Positions 27,089 to 34,599 of a stretch of DNA of 34,599 bases are shown here, one piece after another. The notes beneath the pieces were generated by a model. The model did not search any database and was not told the origin of the DNA. It was given only the letters and a program-made list of their open reading frames with translations. Origin of the DNA: Gammaproteobacteria bacterium (GTDB lineage: Bacteria; Pseudomonadota; Gammaproteobacteria; Arenicellales; Poriferihabitantaceae); assembly GCA_026709505.1 (NCBI GenBank), contig JAPOSW010000047.1, positions 1-34,599 on the forward strand, read 5' to 3'. Numbering within the stretch: position 1 is the first letter of the stretch; each line of letters opens with the position of its first letter. The position numbers and the translations under genes are program-made.

Positions 27089-27657
27089 CCAATTCAAGAT
27101 TGGCAAGGAGGTTCGAGCAGGCAAGGATGCTTGACCTGTGCTTTTGCTGGTCTGACTGCCATCCATGCAGATCAAGGATTCTCGCCAGAATAAACTGTCT
27201 TTTTCAACATGGTTTATACTAGAGTGCCATGCATAGGCCCACTCGGCATCAAGGTCCTTGACCGGTAAATGAAGGCCCTGGGCATGCGAAGATTCGGCTT
27301 TCTTGATGAATGGAATGATGCCCTTGAAGCGTGATCATAAAGCACGGGTCGTTGCGGCGGAAATACTGCATGCATAGCCAGAACCAGAGATCGATTAGCG
27401 ATTTTGACAGTCCTCATGAGACGTTGCTATTCATGAAGCACCTTGCTGACGTTGCGGAGAGTGCCGATGTCGAGGCCCAATTATGCGAGTTATGAGCACA
27501 ACGAGTTAGTGATCGGTCACCAAGAGACTGGAGGAGGCGGACGGCATCGGGCATGTGCAAAGCGCCGGGTCGTTTCCCAAGCAGGTTAAGGAGATATTGA
27601 CCAGCCGCCATACGACAGGATTGTGCCTTCTGCGATACACGGTATCATAGTGATCAA
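27089..27657. other. Intergenic region with no supported gene
   Basis: A short hairpin, GCCAAT...ATTGGC at 27088-27104, overlaps the carbamoylase stop but lacks a T-run. Short frames on both strands show no family resemblance and no good start sites. Nothing else was recognised. Confidence 0.5.
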
Positions 27658-28113
27658 ATGAGTGATTCGATTGTCTTAGCCCCGTCCAAGCTTGACTGGC
27701 GATGTCGCAAGACATGGCTGCAAAGCGCCAACAATACCGCTTGGTGTCTGTTGGGTTGCGCGATCGGCGATCTGGGCACAATTGCTTTTTTCCAGGTTAT
27801 GGGCATACCGTGGCCGGTCTTCCTGATCATGCTGCTCGCCATGATCAATGGCATTTTAACCAGCATTGCTCTTGAAACCCTAATCCTGTTCCGAAGGGGC
27901 ATGAATTTGCGGACTGCCTTCAAGACAGCCATTGGCATGAGCCTCATCTCGATGATTGCGATGGAGCTTGCCATGAACCTCACGGATATTGCCCTGACCG
28001 GTGGCGCAATTCTAACCTGGTGGGTTATTCCGGTCATGCTCGCCGCGGGCTTTTTAGCGCCCTGGCCCTATAACTACTGGCGGCTCAAGAAATGGGGCAA
28101 GGCATGCCATTGA
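27658..28113 (+). CDS. DUF4396-family membrane protein
   Basis: The 151-residue protein matches the DUF4396 pattern: 'NTAWCLLGCAIGDLG' near residues 25-39, four hydrophobic segments (roughly 30-48, 52-70, 90-112 and 120-138) and the characteristic C-terminal 'YNYWRLKKWGKACH'. DUF4396 proteins are inner-membrane proteins without an assigned function. The closing Cys-His and the early Cys residues raise the possibility of metal binding, but this is only a guess. It stands alone, 55 bases before the glycosylase gene. Confidence 0.8.
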   Translation: MSDSIVLAPSKLDWRCRKTWLQSANNTAWCLLGCAIGDLGTIAFFQVMGIPWPVFLIMLLAMINGILTSIALETLILFRRGMNLRTAFKTAIGMSLISMIAMELAMNLTDIALTGGAILTWWVIPVMLAAGFLAPWPYNYWRLKKWGKACH

Positions 28114-28168
28114 CGGCTTGCCGTGCATGTCGAGATAAAGGCATGGCAAGCATGTTTTCCAAAACGGC

Positions 28169-29377
28169 ATGAAGCAGCCCGAGCAAGTCAGTATACCCAT
28201 AGCCCGTGCAATAGCGCTATCGCATCAGAAGATCTATCGCCACAACGACGGCACACATCCGACTGAATCGACCGAGTCGGCCATCCAGCATCTGGGTTAT
28301 GTTCAAATCGATACCATTTCGGTTGTTGAACGGGCCCATCATCACGTGCTCTGGAGCCGCAACCGTCATTATCGGCATGCTCACCTGGATACTCTCCAGA
28401 GACAAGGGCGGATTTTCGAGTACTGGGCCCATGCGGCATCCTACCTGCCGATGCCGGATTACCGAATGTACCTGCCAGAAATGCAGAGGATCCGGGAACG
28501 CGAATACTTATGGCACAAAGCTGATCCCAAAATGAAACAGCATGTACTGGAGCGTATCCGCAATGAGGGTCCCTTGCGTTCCAGGGACTTTGCAGACAGC
28601 GCTTCCGGCAAGCGCTCCATGTGGCAGTGGAAGCCCGCAAAATCGGCACTTGAAACGCTATTCAGGGAGGGAGAACTGATGATCGCTGGCAGGGAAGGCT
28701 TTCAAAAGGTTTTTGATCTCCGTGAACGGGTCTTGCCTGACTGGGTGGATACCCGATTTCCGAGTCAGGAAGAGCAGGCAGATTTCTTGATTGACCGGTA
28801 TTTGCAGGCCAATGGGTTTGGCAACGCCACTCAAATGTCCTACCTCAGAACAGCCGTACGACCGCATGTGGAGAATCGACTCAAAGAGCGCGAAGAGGCA
28901 GGGCAGCTGATCAGGATTCAGGCCGGAGACAATCTATATCATGCGAAACCGGATATCCTGGACAATCACGATAGACGCAACCGAAACTATCGTGTCCGAT
29001 TGCTCTCCCCATTTGACAACCTCGTCATACAGCGGAATCGCATTCTGTCGCTGTTTGATTTTGACTACCAGATCGAGTGCTACATGCCGGAAGCCAAGCG
29101 AAAATATGGCTACTTCTGTTTGCCACTGCTTTGGAATAACCGCATGGTGGCAAGAATGGATTGCAAGGCGGAGCGAAAGAGCCGGATTTTCCGGATTCGC
29201 AACCTAGTGGCTGAAGCAGAATTTCGGGCTTCTGACCGGTTTCTTGAAGCCTTCAAGTCCGAGTTGAGTGCATTTATGCGATTCAACGGGTGCGATCGTC
29301 TGCAAACAGGCCTGAAACCTGACTTGGCAACCAATTCCAGTGCCTCAGTCATTTTGACTGCACTGCTGTCCGGATAA
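28169..29377 (+). CDS. YcaQ/AlkZ-like winged-helix DNA glycosylase
   Basis: The 402-residue protein belongs to the HTH_42 (YcaQ/AlkX-AlkZ) family of DNA glycosylases that remove bulky alkyl adducts and unhook interstrand crosslinks. 'HLGYVQIDTISVVERAHHHVLWSR' (seen as consecutive pieces) contains the catalytic Q-x-D motif near residues 46-50, and 'EYWAHAASYLPM' follows. The winged-helix part is in the middle ('GPLRSRDFAD'). The C-terminal 'LLSPFDNLVIQRNRILSLFDFDYQIECYMP' region is typical of YcaQ. It is a single-gene unit, with no partner in the window. Confidence 0.88.
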   Translation: MKQPEQVSIPIARAIALSHQKIYRHNDGTHPTESTESAIQHLGYVQIDTISVVERAHHHVLWSRNRHYRHAHLDTLQRQGRIFEYWAHAASYLPMPDYRMYLPEMQRIREREYLWHKADPKMKQHVLERIRNEGPLRSRDFADSASGKRSMWQWKPAKSALETLFREGELMIAGREGFQKVFDLRERVLPDWVDTRFPSQEEQADFLIDRYLQANGFGNATQMSYLRTAVRPHVENRLKEREEAGQLIRIQAGDNLYHAKPDILDNHDRRNRNYRVRLLSPFDNLVIQRNRILSLFDFDYQIECYMPEAKRKYGYFCLPLLWNNRMVARMDCKAERKSRIFRIRNLVAEAEFRASDRFLEAFKSELSAFMRFNGCDRLQTGLKPDLATNSSASVILTALLSG

Positions 29378-29699
29378 GTTCCAGCAGCCGGCAAGGACCC
29401 ATGATCGCGAGATGGCCAGAAACCATGGCAAATTGGAGTGAACTTGCAGTTTGGCCCTCATTAGGGTTTACAGGTTCATCGCATATGAGGCCCGAACCCC
29501 GCGGTGCGGAGATACCGCCATCAAGGGAAGCCCGTGCCATGAGTAGATTTTCATGATGACTTGCAGAGCGTTGCACGATACACGATCTGGTTTTCCGGTG
29601 AGTTTGAGGGGAGGGGGAGGGGGGACTACCCACCAGTTAGCAAGTCTTTTTCAAGACTTTTTTCGCCTTTTTTCAAACACCATGACTTGCTCCTCTAAT
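29378..29699. other. Intergenic region before the IS110-type element
   Basis: There is no supported gene. A run of purines rich in G (about 29608-29628) is the main visible oddity. The boundary with the IS110-type element is somewhere near 29690-29725 and cannot be fixed without a second copy. Confidence 0.4.
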
Positions 29700-29724
29700 C
29701 GACTCTTAACTTGGATTGTCAATG

Positions 29725-29859
29725 GCCTGTGGCAGGCTGTGCTCTCGCTGTGAGTGGCTCCAGCCGAACCGGGCAGATCATTCGGCTTGAAACCAGTATC
29801 ACTCAGGATAAACACGCCCTGCCAGTCCCTCTTGCGATTCCTCTGTTTCCCGGGTCTGC
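29725..29859 (-). ncRNA. Candidate bridge-RNA region of the IS110/IS1111 element
   Basis: Downstream of the transposase stop the minus strand can fold into a long stem-loop at 29805-29751: arms TGAG/CTCA, TGGTTTC/GGAGCCA with G-U pairs, and AGCCGAA/TTCGGCT around a 12-base loop. A smaller GCCTG/CAGGC hairpin lies at 29737-29725. IS110-family elements encode a structured guide (bridge) RNA in a non-coding end, downstream of the gene in the IS1111 group. Location and folding fit, but no consensus was checked. Confidence 0.35.
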
Positions 29860-31095
29860 TCAAGCGGCTTGCCGATAGGAACGGTATTGCGGATCGAATT
29901 CACATTGCCGCTCCAGCATCTTGACAGCGACCGGCAACAATCGATCACCGACACCACGCAAGGCACGCGCATGCGAATGACCTCGATCACGTAAAGCAGT
30001 ATGCTTGTCCCTGCTCGCCGGATCATGACGGATGGCGATATTTGCCCAGTGATACGACGCATTCCGGAGCAATCCGTTACAGGCCAGCCGGCGCCTCGCC
30101 AGCCGTGATTTTCCCGACTGTCTGGTAACGGGAGCAATCCCGCACAGGCATGGCAGCGCCTGTAGATCGCGGCGCTGCCATGCATCCGGTGATTCGGAAA
30201 GCAGCGTGGCGAGGATTTTGTGTCCGATACCTAGAATTGAAGACAACAGGTTCACGTCACGCTGCCATGAATGGCCGGTCTCATCCTCGGCAGATTCGCA
30301 CAGGCGCTCAATCACCGTTTCGATCGTTCGGTTGATCTCCCGATGCTGCTGATTGATCAATGCCAGTTGCTGGAACGCGATTTCCAGGCTGGCACACGCC
30401 GCCTGTACGGTACCATCGGCAACCGGAAAACCAGGAGTTTTTAGTATTTTCAATACCTGGCTGGCATTGATCCGGCGGATGCGGTGCTGTTTGAGCAGGT
30501 TTTCGACCGCATGTTTACGGAGCCTTCGAGCCTTCTCGGGAGTTGGGGCCTTGGCCCGCAATTCGGCCAGCCAGGTTTTTGACAAATCCGCATCGAGTTC
30601 GATGAACTGGGGATAATATCTCCATAATGCCTGACGAATCTGATTGGCGAGACGACCCCGGTTCTCGGCGAGTCCGATCTCGATCCGGTTTAATTCCCGC
30701 AACTCAGCCAACGCCGCAGGATGCGCCTTGAGCTTGCGAAAACAGTGTGGATCGCTACGCAGACTGATCGCCAGTACTCGTGCATCGCGACGATCATCCC
30801 TGGCCCCCGACGGTGACAGACGATCTCGGAATCGATCCAATTGTCCGGGATTGACCGAATAAACTGCCAACCCCCGCTCCATCATGGTCTCAACCACCGG
30901 GCCATGCGGAGTCTCAATCGCGACTGCCAACAGTCCGTCACCCATTTGTTCCTGAAGCCACCTGGATAGATCATTCAGCCCCTTGCCATGCTCGAACTTC
31001 CGCTCTGCGACCGTCTCGCCCTGCCCATCAATCAGACACGCCTGGTGCAACTCATAGCCCCAGTCAATGCCCACAAAAAAATCATGACCCTGCAT
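29860..31095 (-). CDS. IS110-family transposase (DEDD recombinase)
   Basis: The 411-residue protein has the N-terminal DEDD (RuvC-like) domain: 'VGIDWGYELHQACLID' at residues 7-22 with the first Asp, 'VAIETPHGP' with the Glu, and 'DDRRDARVLAISLR' with the last Asp pair. The C-terminal Transposase_20 domain has 'LLSSILGIGHKILATLLSE' and the 'GIAPVTRQSGKS' block, followed by 'LACNGLLRNASYHWA'. Length is typical and the frame is intact. ATG 31095 has GAGG about seven bases upstream. IS110 enzymes act with a bridge RNA and leave no target duplication. Confidence 0.93.
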   Translation of the reverse strand: MQGHDFFVGIDWGYELHQACLIDGQGETVAERKFEHGKGLNDLSRWLQEQMGDGLLAVAIETPHGPVVETMMERGLAVYSVNPGQLDRFRDRLSPSGARDDRRDARVLAISLRSDPHCFRKLKAHPAALAELRELNRIEIGLAENRGRLANQIRQALWRYYPQFIELDADLSKTWLAELRAKAPTPEKARRLRKHAVENLLKQHRIRRINASQVLKILKTPGFPVADGTVQAACASLEIAFQQLALINQQHREINRTIETVIERLCESAEDETGHSWQRDVNLLSSILGIGHKILATLLSESPDAWQRRDLQALPCLCGIAPVTRQSGKSRLARRRLACNGLLRNASYHWANIAIRHDPASRDKHTALRDRGHSHARALRGVGDRLLPVAVKMLERQCEFDPQYRSYRQAA

Positions 31096-31163
31096 TTATT
31101 CGCCTCGTTTCATGTGTGTTAACCGCATCCAGCACGGCCGTCACGTCATGATTCATTCCCTGT

Positions 31164-31480
31164 ACTGGTGCTCAATGGCACAAGGATCAGGCAGCCGCAG
31201 AAGAAATTCTGAAAACCAGCCGAGGACACTGGCCAGTCGAGACCGCCCATCAGGTGCTGGACAATCCGCATGCCTTCAATGAGGACGGCAGTCGCATCCG
31301 CTGTGGGCACGGTCTGGAAAACATGGCCTGCATGCGACGTCTTGCCCTGACCCTGCTGCGCCATTGTCAGCAGCGCAATCGTCAGCCGGTCACGGAACAG
31401 GTTGAACGACTCAGGTACAACCCTTGACGCGTCCTCGACTATCTCCGGCTGACTGGCAACGCCCGGCCCAGAAGGCTGTT
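31164..31480 (+). pseudogene. C-terminal remnant of an ISAs1-family transposase
   Basis: Reading the frame of position 31191, the translation gives 'TSRGHWPVETAHQVLD', 'NEDGSRIRCGHGLENMA' and 'MRRLALTLLRH', the C-terminal signature of ISAs1-family transposases (RGHW-IEN-LHWVLD...ED-SRIR...RRLALNLL). A TGA at about 31427 interrupts it after 'RLRYNP'; if that codon were CGA, the frame would continue 'RVLDYLRLTGNAR'. The N-terminal two-thirds of the gene are missing, and no matching part is found beyond the IS110 element, so this is a decayed relic. Confidence 0.65.
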
Positions 31481-31829
31481 GCCATATTGACATCCGTCAT
31501 TGGCTGCCTGAGCTGGCAAACCGAACTGCACCAGCTGATTTTCGATGGCACCCGATGGGCGCCAGGCGTCCGCTCGTGTCGGTCTTGCCCAAAGCACGGC
31601 AATCATGACAGAATGATGCACCATTCCACCTGATTCGCAAAAATCCGACTGCCGAACGCTAGGACTGCCACACATGAATGGAAAAACAAGACCTGAAACA
31701 AGGCAAAAACGGGCGAAGAAAAAAGAATAAATTTGCCTTGTTCGGGTAGTTGCTGGGGTTGAAAAACAATATATTTTGCCGAGCGAAACCAGTATAATGC
31801 CTGACTAGGAACAATCTTCGGAGAGAAAA
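31481..31829. other. Region between the ISAs1 relic and the secreted-protein gene
   Basis: It holds no supported gene. A TATAAT hexamer at 31793-31798, about 32 bases before the ATG of the secreted-protein gene, is a likely -10 box. No good -35 is found at 16-18 bases. The last 150 bases are AT-rich. Confidence 0.4.
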
Positions 31830-32485
31830 ATGAACCTTTTTAACAAAATACCCCCCCCCCCTCAATAAATTAGCAGCATTAGCCGCCGCGCTGGTGGCTT
31901 TGGCTTTGGCCACGCCGACTCTGGCTCAGGACATCCAGGCGGCGGCGGACCGTTCAATGGTTTTGGACAACACGGCCAAGGGAATCACTAACAACGGGAT
32001 TCTCCTGACGGCCATTCCGGGAGCGCCCATGACCATGACCGTGCCTGTCAAGACGACTGGCTACTATGGCAGTGCCGAATCAGTCGGGGGTAACATCGGT
32101 ACCCTTGCCCTCGGCAGTGAGGGGGGCGTGCCCATTTGGCGGACCAGGCAACCAGCAATCCTACCGCTATGTGAATGCCTACCGAGCGGAGACCACATAC
32201 ACACCCGGCCAGGCGTTTCGAGTCCACAATTGCGGTCTCCTTGGCGGGGAATTCTGGGTTGGGATCCGAGTGTATGGCATGATCTGCAAAGCGGACGATC
32301 CCTCGACCTGCCAGAGCTTGGAGAACGCTCTCGCGAATCCCGATCAGTATGAAACCGGCGGCTATGTCACGCTACTAAAACCCGGTCCGGAATGCGGCCC
32401 GCAACAATGGCCAACCGAAGCCCTGCGCCGGGCGGGTGCTCCCGCCTACGCGCAATGGTGTGATTTCGGTGTGAAAGTGCAATGA
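31830..32485 (+). pseudogene. Secreted protein gene interrupted at a C11 tract and a G6 tract; possibly phase-variable
   Basis: ATG 31830 follows a ribosome site (GGAGAG). After 'MNLFNKI' comes a run of 11 Cs (31851-31861). With 10 or 13 Cs the frame would read into a classic signal peptide ('LNKLAALAAALVALALATP', then 'TLA' before Gln). As written, it stops at once. A second break lies at six Gs (32121-32126); with five Gs the frame passes into 'ACPFGGPGNQQSYRYVNAYR' and runs to the stop at 32485. The repaired product would be about 217 residues, exported, with several cysteines in the C-terminal half ('HNCGLLGGEFW', 'MICKADDPSTC', 'GPECGPQQW', 'YAQWCDFG'). I know no family. The cause may be slipped-strand phase variation, decay, or homopolymer sequencing error. 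Confidence 0.6.
31851..31861 (+). repeat. Poly-C tract (11 Cs) inside the signal-peptide coding region
   Basis: An uninterrupted run of 11 cytosines lies 21 bases after the start codon of the secreted-protein gene. Runs this long are rare in non-coding or coding bacterial DNA unless they act as contingency loci. Loss of one C, or gain of two, restores the frame. Confidence 0.9.
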
Positions 32486-32497
32486 CCCATTTTATGT

Positions 32498-32535
32498 GCA
32501 CCAAGAGCACTACAATGCTCTGGTGCGCTTGTTTT
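32498..32535 (+). terminator. Rho-independent terminator after the secreted-protein gene
   Basis: GCACCAAGAGCA (32498-32509) pairs with TGCTCTGGTGC (32516-32526) with one bulged A, and GCTTGTTTT follows. It lies 12 bases after the stop at 32485, as expected for a gene that was functional until recently. Confidence 0.65.
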
Positions 32536-32606
32536 GGGAATTTTATCGAATCCTAACCACTGCCCCCTAAATCAAGGGCATCCATTGCCCCAAAAATCAC
32601 CAGTAG

Positions 32607-32681
32607 TCAGCTACAGTTTTCCCGAATTAGTTTTTCCAGTCTATCAAAACGATTTTCCAATCTGTCAATCTTTTTTTCAAA
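32607..32681 (-). pseudogene. C-terminal coiled-coil remnant cut by the IS30-type element
   Basis: The minus-strand frame next to the left end of the IS encodes 'FEKKIDRLENRFDRLEKLI' and then 'RENCS' and a stop. It has a clear heptad pattern of Ile/Leu/Phe. This looks like the last 24 residues of a protein whose upstream part was lost to the insertion or to a linked deletion. The sequence beyond the IS does not continue it. The family cannot be identified. Confidence 0.35.
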
Positions 32682-32788
32682 CCCCAGTTCCACTCCGAAG
32701 TGCAACACCCTGGGGTTCGGGGGCGTGTTGCAAACGGCCAGAAGGCGGATGACAATCTGCCATGTCACAAATAACGGAGAACTGTCAT

Positions 32789-33520
32789 ATGCAGGAGCTG
32801 CCGCCAGCTGGCCTGCGCCGAACGATGCCGGATCAGTATCCTGTTGTCCAGAGGCGACTCGATTCGGGAGATCGCCCGTTGCCTGGGCCGGAGTCCGGCC
32901 ACGATCAGCCGCGAGATCGCCCGCAACCGCGGAGAGGGCGGCGGCCGCCACCGGCAGGCCCAGGACAGGGCCTGTGCCCGCCGCAGCCGCGCTTCGGGCG
33001 TTCCCCGCAAGATGATGCCGGAGAAGTGGCAGCAGGCCGAGGCCTGTCTCCGGGAGGGCTGGAGTCCGGAGCAGGTCTCGGGGCGCTTTCGCCTGGAGGG
33101 AGAGGAGATGGCGAGTCGAAGTACACCATCCTGGAGCTCCTGGCCAGCAGGACCGCGGCGCCCGTGGCCGAGTCCCTGCTGCGGTGCCTGGGGGCACACC
33201 CGGACCTGGTGCGCACCCTGACTGCGGACAGCGGCAAGGAGTTCGCCGGTCACCGGGAGGTCTCCGCCGGGCTGGAGGCGGGGTTCTGCCTTGCGACTCC
33301 TTGCCATTCCTGGGAGCGGGGCCTGAACAAAACCGCCAACGGCCTGGTGCGCCAGTACTTCCCGAAGGGCACCGGCCTGACCCGGGTCACGGCGGAAGAA
33401 GTGCGCCAGGTCGAGGATCGCCTGAACCGCCGCCCCCGCAAGGTGCTGGGCTGCCGTACGCCGTTCGAGGTCTTTCACGAGGACCTGATCCCCAGACCGG
33501 GCTGGTCCTGCGCTGCGTCC
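32789..33520 (+). pseudogene. IS30-family transposase, frameshifted and internally deleted
   Basis: The N-terminal helix-turn-helix is read in the frame of 32844 ('GDSIREIARCLGRSPATISRE', then 'MMPEKWQQAEACLREGWSPEQVSGR'). The C-terminal integrase part is read in another frame from about 33115 ('SKYTILELLASRTAAPVAES', 'LTADSGKEFAGHREV', 'PCHSWERGLNKTANGLVRQYFPK', 'RLNRRPRKVLGCRTPFEVF'). The last Asp and Glu region of the DDE site is present, but the segment with the first catalytic Asp ('GDWEGD' in relatives) is missing, about 100 residues. A further shift occurs near 32810. The gene cannot make active transposase. Confidence 0.8.
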
Positions 33521-33637
33521 GCAATGGCGGGCGATGGAGGCATGCGCCTGCCGGGCCTGCACCGGGCCTTGCAGTGCCGGAAAGTCGGGATTGTCGCCGC
33601 TTCGGCGTTGAACAAACGCTTCGCGCCCACGGTTTCC

Positions 33638-33682
33638 CCCCTGTCTGTCCATGAAGGCTACGCCTTCATGGACAGACAGGGG
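33638..33682. repeat. Perfect palindrome (21-bp arms, 3-base loop) inside the IS30 right end
   Basis: Arms at 33638-33658 and 33662-33682 are exact reverse complements around TAC. The core CTGTCTGTCCATGAAG is shared with the palindrome at 12992-13032. It lies two bases inside the right terminal repeat. A terminator or an IS-borne regulatory hairpin are both possible. Confidence 0.9.
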
Positions 33683-33764
33683 CAGTGTTGCACTTCGGAC
33701 TTGAACTGGGGCGAAAAAAACAAAAATATGGGATGATCTCCTCTATGAACTGGATAAACTCCAC

Positions 33765-34451
33765 ATGTCTGATGACACTAAACTTGAAATTGGACTGTCA
33801 TCTGGAATGAATGAGAAGCTTTCTGGCGATGTTGATGTTTTGGGGCCAGGCCCTTATTTAGCAGGAAAAGGTCCTGGTAGCCGGTATAGATCTGGAGAGG
33901 CAATAACGTCAAACACAATCAGTGCCGTAATCTCCGTTACGGTCAAGGGTGAAAAACTCGCATTGCTTCCAGGTGATATGGACTATATTGGATTGAAAGA
34001 TTTAAAACGTCAATCGCAGGATCTGAGCACCCCAATTCTGGTCTATCCACACCATGGGGGGCTTCCCGGGTCGGGTTCAAAAACTGAAGAATTCTGCAAA
34101 ATGATAGTTTCAGAAGTTAGTCCTACATGCGTTATCTTCTCTATCGCTCGCCGGAACCATAACACGCCAAATCCTAAAACCATCAGTTCACTTTTCAAAG
34201 CAACTCAAACAGTTAGAGTCATCTGTACACAACTCTCGGAACGCTGTTCAAAAACCTTGCCATCAAATTCTCCAAAACATCTAGCAAACGTTTATGCAAC
34301 GGGTCGTGATAATGGTTATTGTTGCGGGGGTACTGTTGTAATATCGCTAGATGACTTTAATCACATTTCACCTATTAAATTTGAACATGCCGACTTTATT
34401 CGCGATCAAGCCGATACAGCACCCTGTCAAGCTCCAGCAAAAGTCGATTAA
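33765..34451 (+). pseudogene. Metallo-beta-lactamase-fold hydrolase, N-terminus missing
   Basis: The 228-residue frame resembles the C-terminal half of MBL-fold proteins related to ComEC/Rec2-type hydrolases: 'VTVKGEKLALLPGDMDYIGL' (with the 'GD' metal ligand), 'LVYPHHGGLPGS' (the PHHG ligand) and 'VIFSIARRNHNTPNPKTI'. The N-terminal HxHxDH metal motif that should come first is absent. The frame stays open upstream to the IS30 end ('IWDDLLYELDKLH'), so the element has probably removed the first half. The tail holds several Cys (near residues 153-176 and the final 'APC'), perhaps a metal site. ATG 33765 is only the first Met of the remnant. MBL proteins also occur in AVAST type 1 defence loci, but nothing else here supports that. 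Confidence 0.6.
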
Positions 34452-34570
34452 AGGGTTTCGCTGAGAATCGTATAAAAATACACGCCAAGGAATTCATGTA
34501 AGCAAAATGCAGGTTCGTAAAAATTCCTTAGCGCGCTATTCTGCCCCTTTCCGGAACCGACCCGATAAAC

Positions 34571-34590
34571 TCCAATTCGTATGAATTGGA
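34571..34590. repeat. Small perfect hairpin near the window end
   Basis: TCCAATTC and GAATTGGA flank a GTAT loop. A looser pair, AAGGAATT near 34480 and AATTCCTT near 34523, lies before it. Both follow the MBL remnant in AT-rich DNA; the function is unknown. Confidence 0.5.
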
Positions 34591-34599
34591 AATGGATGT

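Larger units (their letters stand above)
29700..31150 (-). mobile_element. IS110-family (IS1111-like layout) insertion sequence, approximate ends
   Basis: The element consists of one transposase gene with a very short 5' flank (about 50 bases before the neighbouring ISAs1 relic begins) and about 150 bases of structured non-coding DNA after the stop. A long 3' end and short 5' end match the IS1111 group. I could not find convincing terminal repeats or a target duplication, so the ends are approximate. Confidence 0.6.
32682..33711 (+). mobile_element. IS30-family element, internally deleted
   Basis: Terminal inverted repeats of 27 bases match at 25 positions: 32682-32708 and the reverse complement of 33685-33711, both ending with 'CCGAAGTGCAACAC' internally. 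The element is 1,030 bases long and GC-richer than its flanks. The transposase is broken. No short target duplication is evident, and unrelated remnants flank the two ends, so a deletion or rearrangement at the element is likely. Confidence 0.8.

Noticed and set aside
29608..29628. G-rich tract as a phase-variable or quadruplex element
   Set aside because: It is interrupted by A residues, lies in non-coding DNA and is not positioned near a start codon.
31424..31633. 69-codon frame after the ISAs1 relic
   Set aside because: It overlaps the end of the relic in another frame and has no family resemblance; a residual IS end is more likely.
32765..33652. 295-codon minus-strand frame across the IS30 element
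   Set aside because: It is the antisense of the transposase, in GC-rich DNA where stops are rare.
1..34599. CRISPR arrays, tRNA and rRNA genes
   Set aside because: No regularly spaced direct repeats, no cloverleaf-like sequence and no rRNA stretch were seen by eye.

Overview
The window looks like a chromosomal segment of a gammaproteobacterium. The evidence is the rpmH-rnpA-yidD-yidC-mnmE order, an IscR-led suf operon, and the sequences of L34, YidC and MnmE. I cannot name the genus. The backbone is moderately GC-rich. Two stretches, about 13.2-18.1 kb and 33.7-34.6 kb, are visibly richer in A+T and carry accessory genes.

Layout. (1) 1-2.4 kb: the tail of a type I restriction locus, with an HsdR C-terminal remnant, a YgjP-like metallopeptidase and an AlbA_2/GHKL ATP-binding protein. 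(2) 2.4-8.7 kb, minus strand: iscR-sufB-sufC-sufD-sufT-Rieske ferredoxin-frc, with an IscR-type operator in front. No cysteine desulfurase or SufU/SufE gene is present. (3) 9.0-12.8 kb, plus strand: rpmH-rnpA-yidD-yidC-mnmE. dnaA is not beside rpmH. (4) 12.8-21.2 kb: an accessory block separating mnmE from mnmG. It holds an eroded IS30 remnant, a tightly coupled three-gene minus-strand operon (DNA methyltransferase, double-GHKL histidine-kinase-like ATPase, receiver-domain protein), about 1 kb of unassigned DNA, and a MotA/ExbB-like plus MotB-like coiled-coil pair. (5) 21.2-29.4 kb: housekeeping and metabolic genes (mnmG, glutathione reductase, nitroreductase, M20 carbamoylase, a DUF4396 membrane protein, a YcaQ-like DNA glycosylase). 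(6) 29.4-34.6 kb: an IS-rich zone. It has an IS110/IS1111-type element with a structured non-coding 3' end, an ISAs1-type remnant, a secreted-protein gene broken at a run of 11 Cs and a run of 6 Gs, an internally deleted IS30-family element with good terminal repeats, and an N-terminally truncated metallo-beta-lactamase-fold gene.

The best candidate for an undescribed system is the three-gene operon at 13.2-17.9 kb. A kinase with two separate GHKL ATPase modules (one Hsp90/MORC-like, one histidine-kinase-like) is translationally coupled to a DNA methyltransferase and to a protein with a receiver-like N-terminus and an unrecognised C-terminus. A perfect 9+3+9 bp dyad lies just upstream of its first gene. 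This reads as a phosphorelay-controlled DNA-modification or defence cassette. The MotA/MotB-like pair beside it resembles the ZorA/ZorB motor of Zorya in principle, but has the long coiled coil in the B subunit and no visible OmpA-like domain. These functional readings are inferences from motifs seen by eye; no database search was possible.
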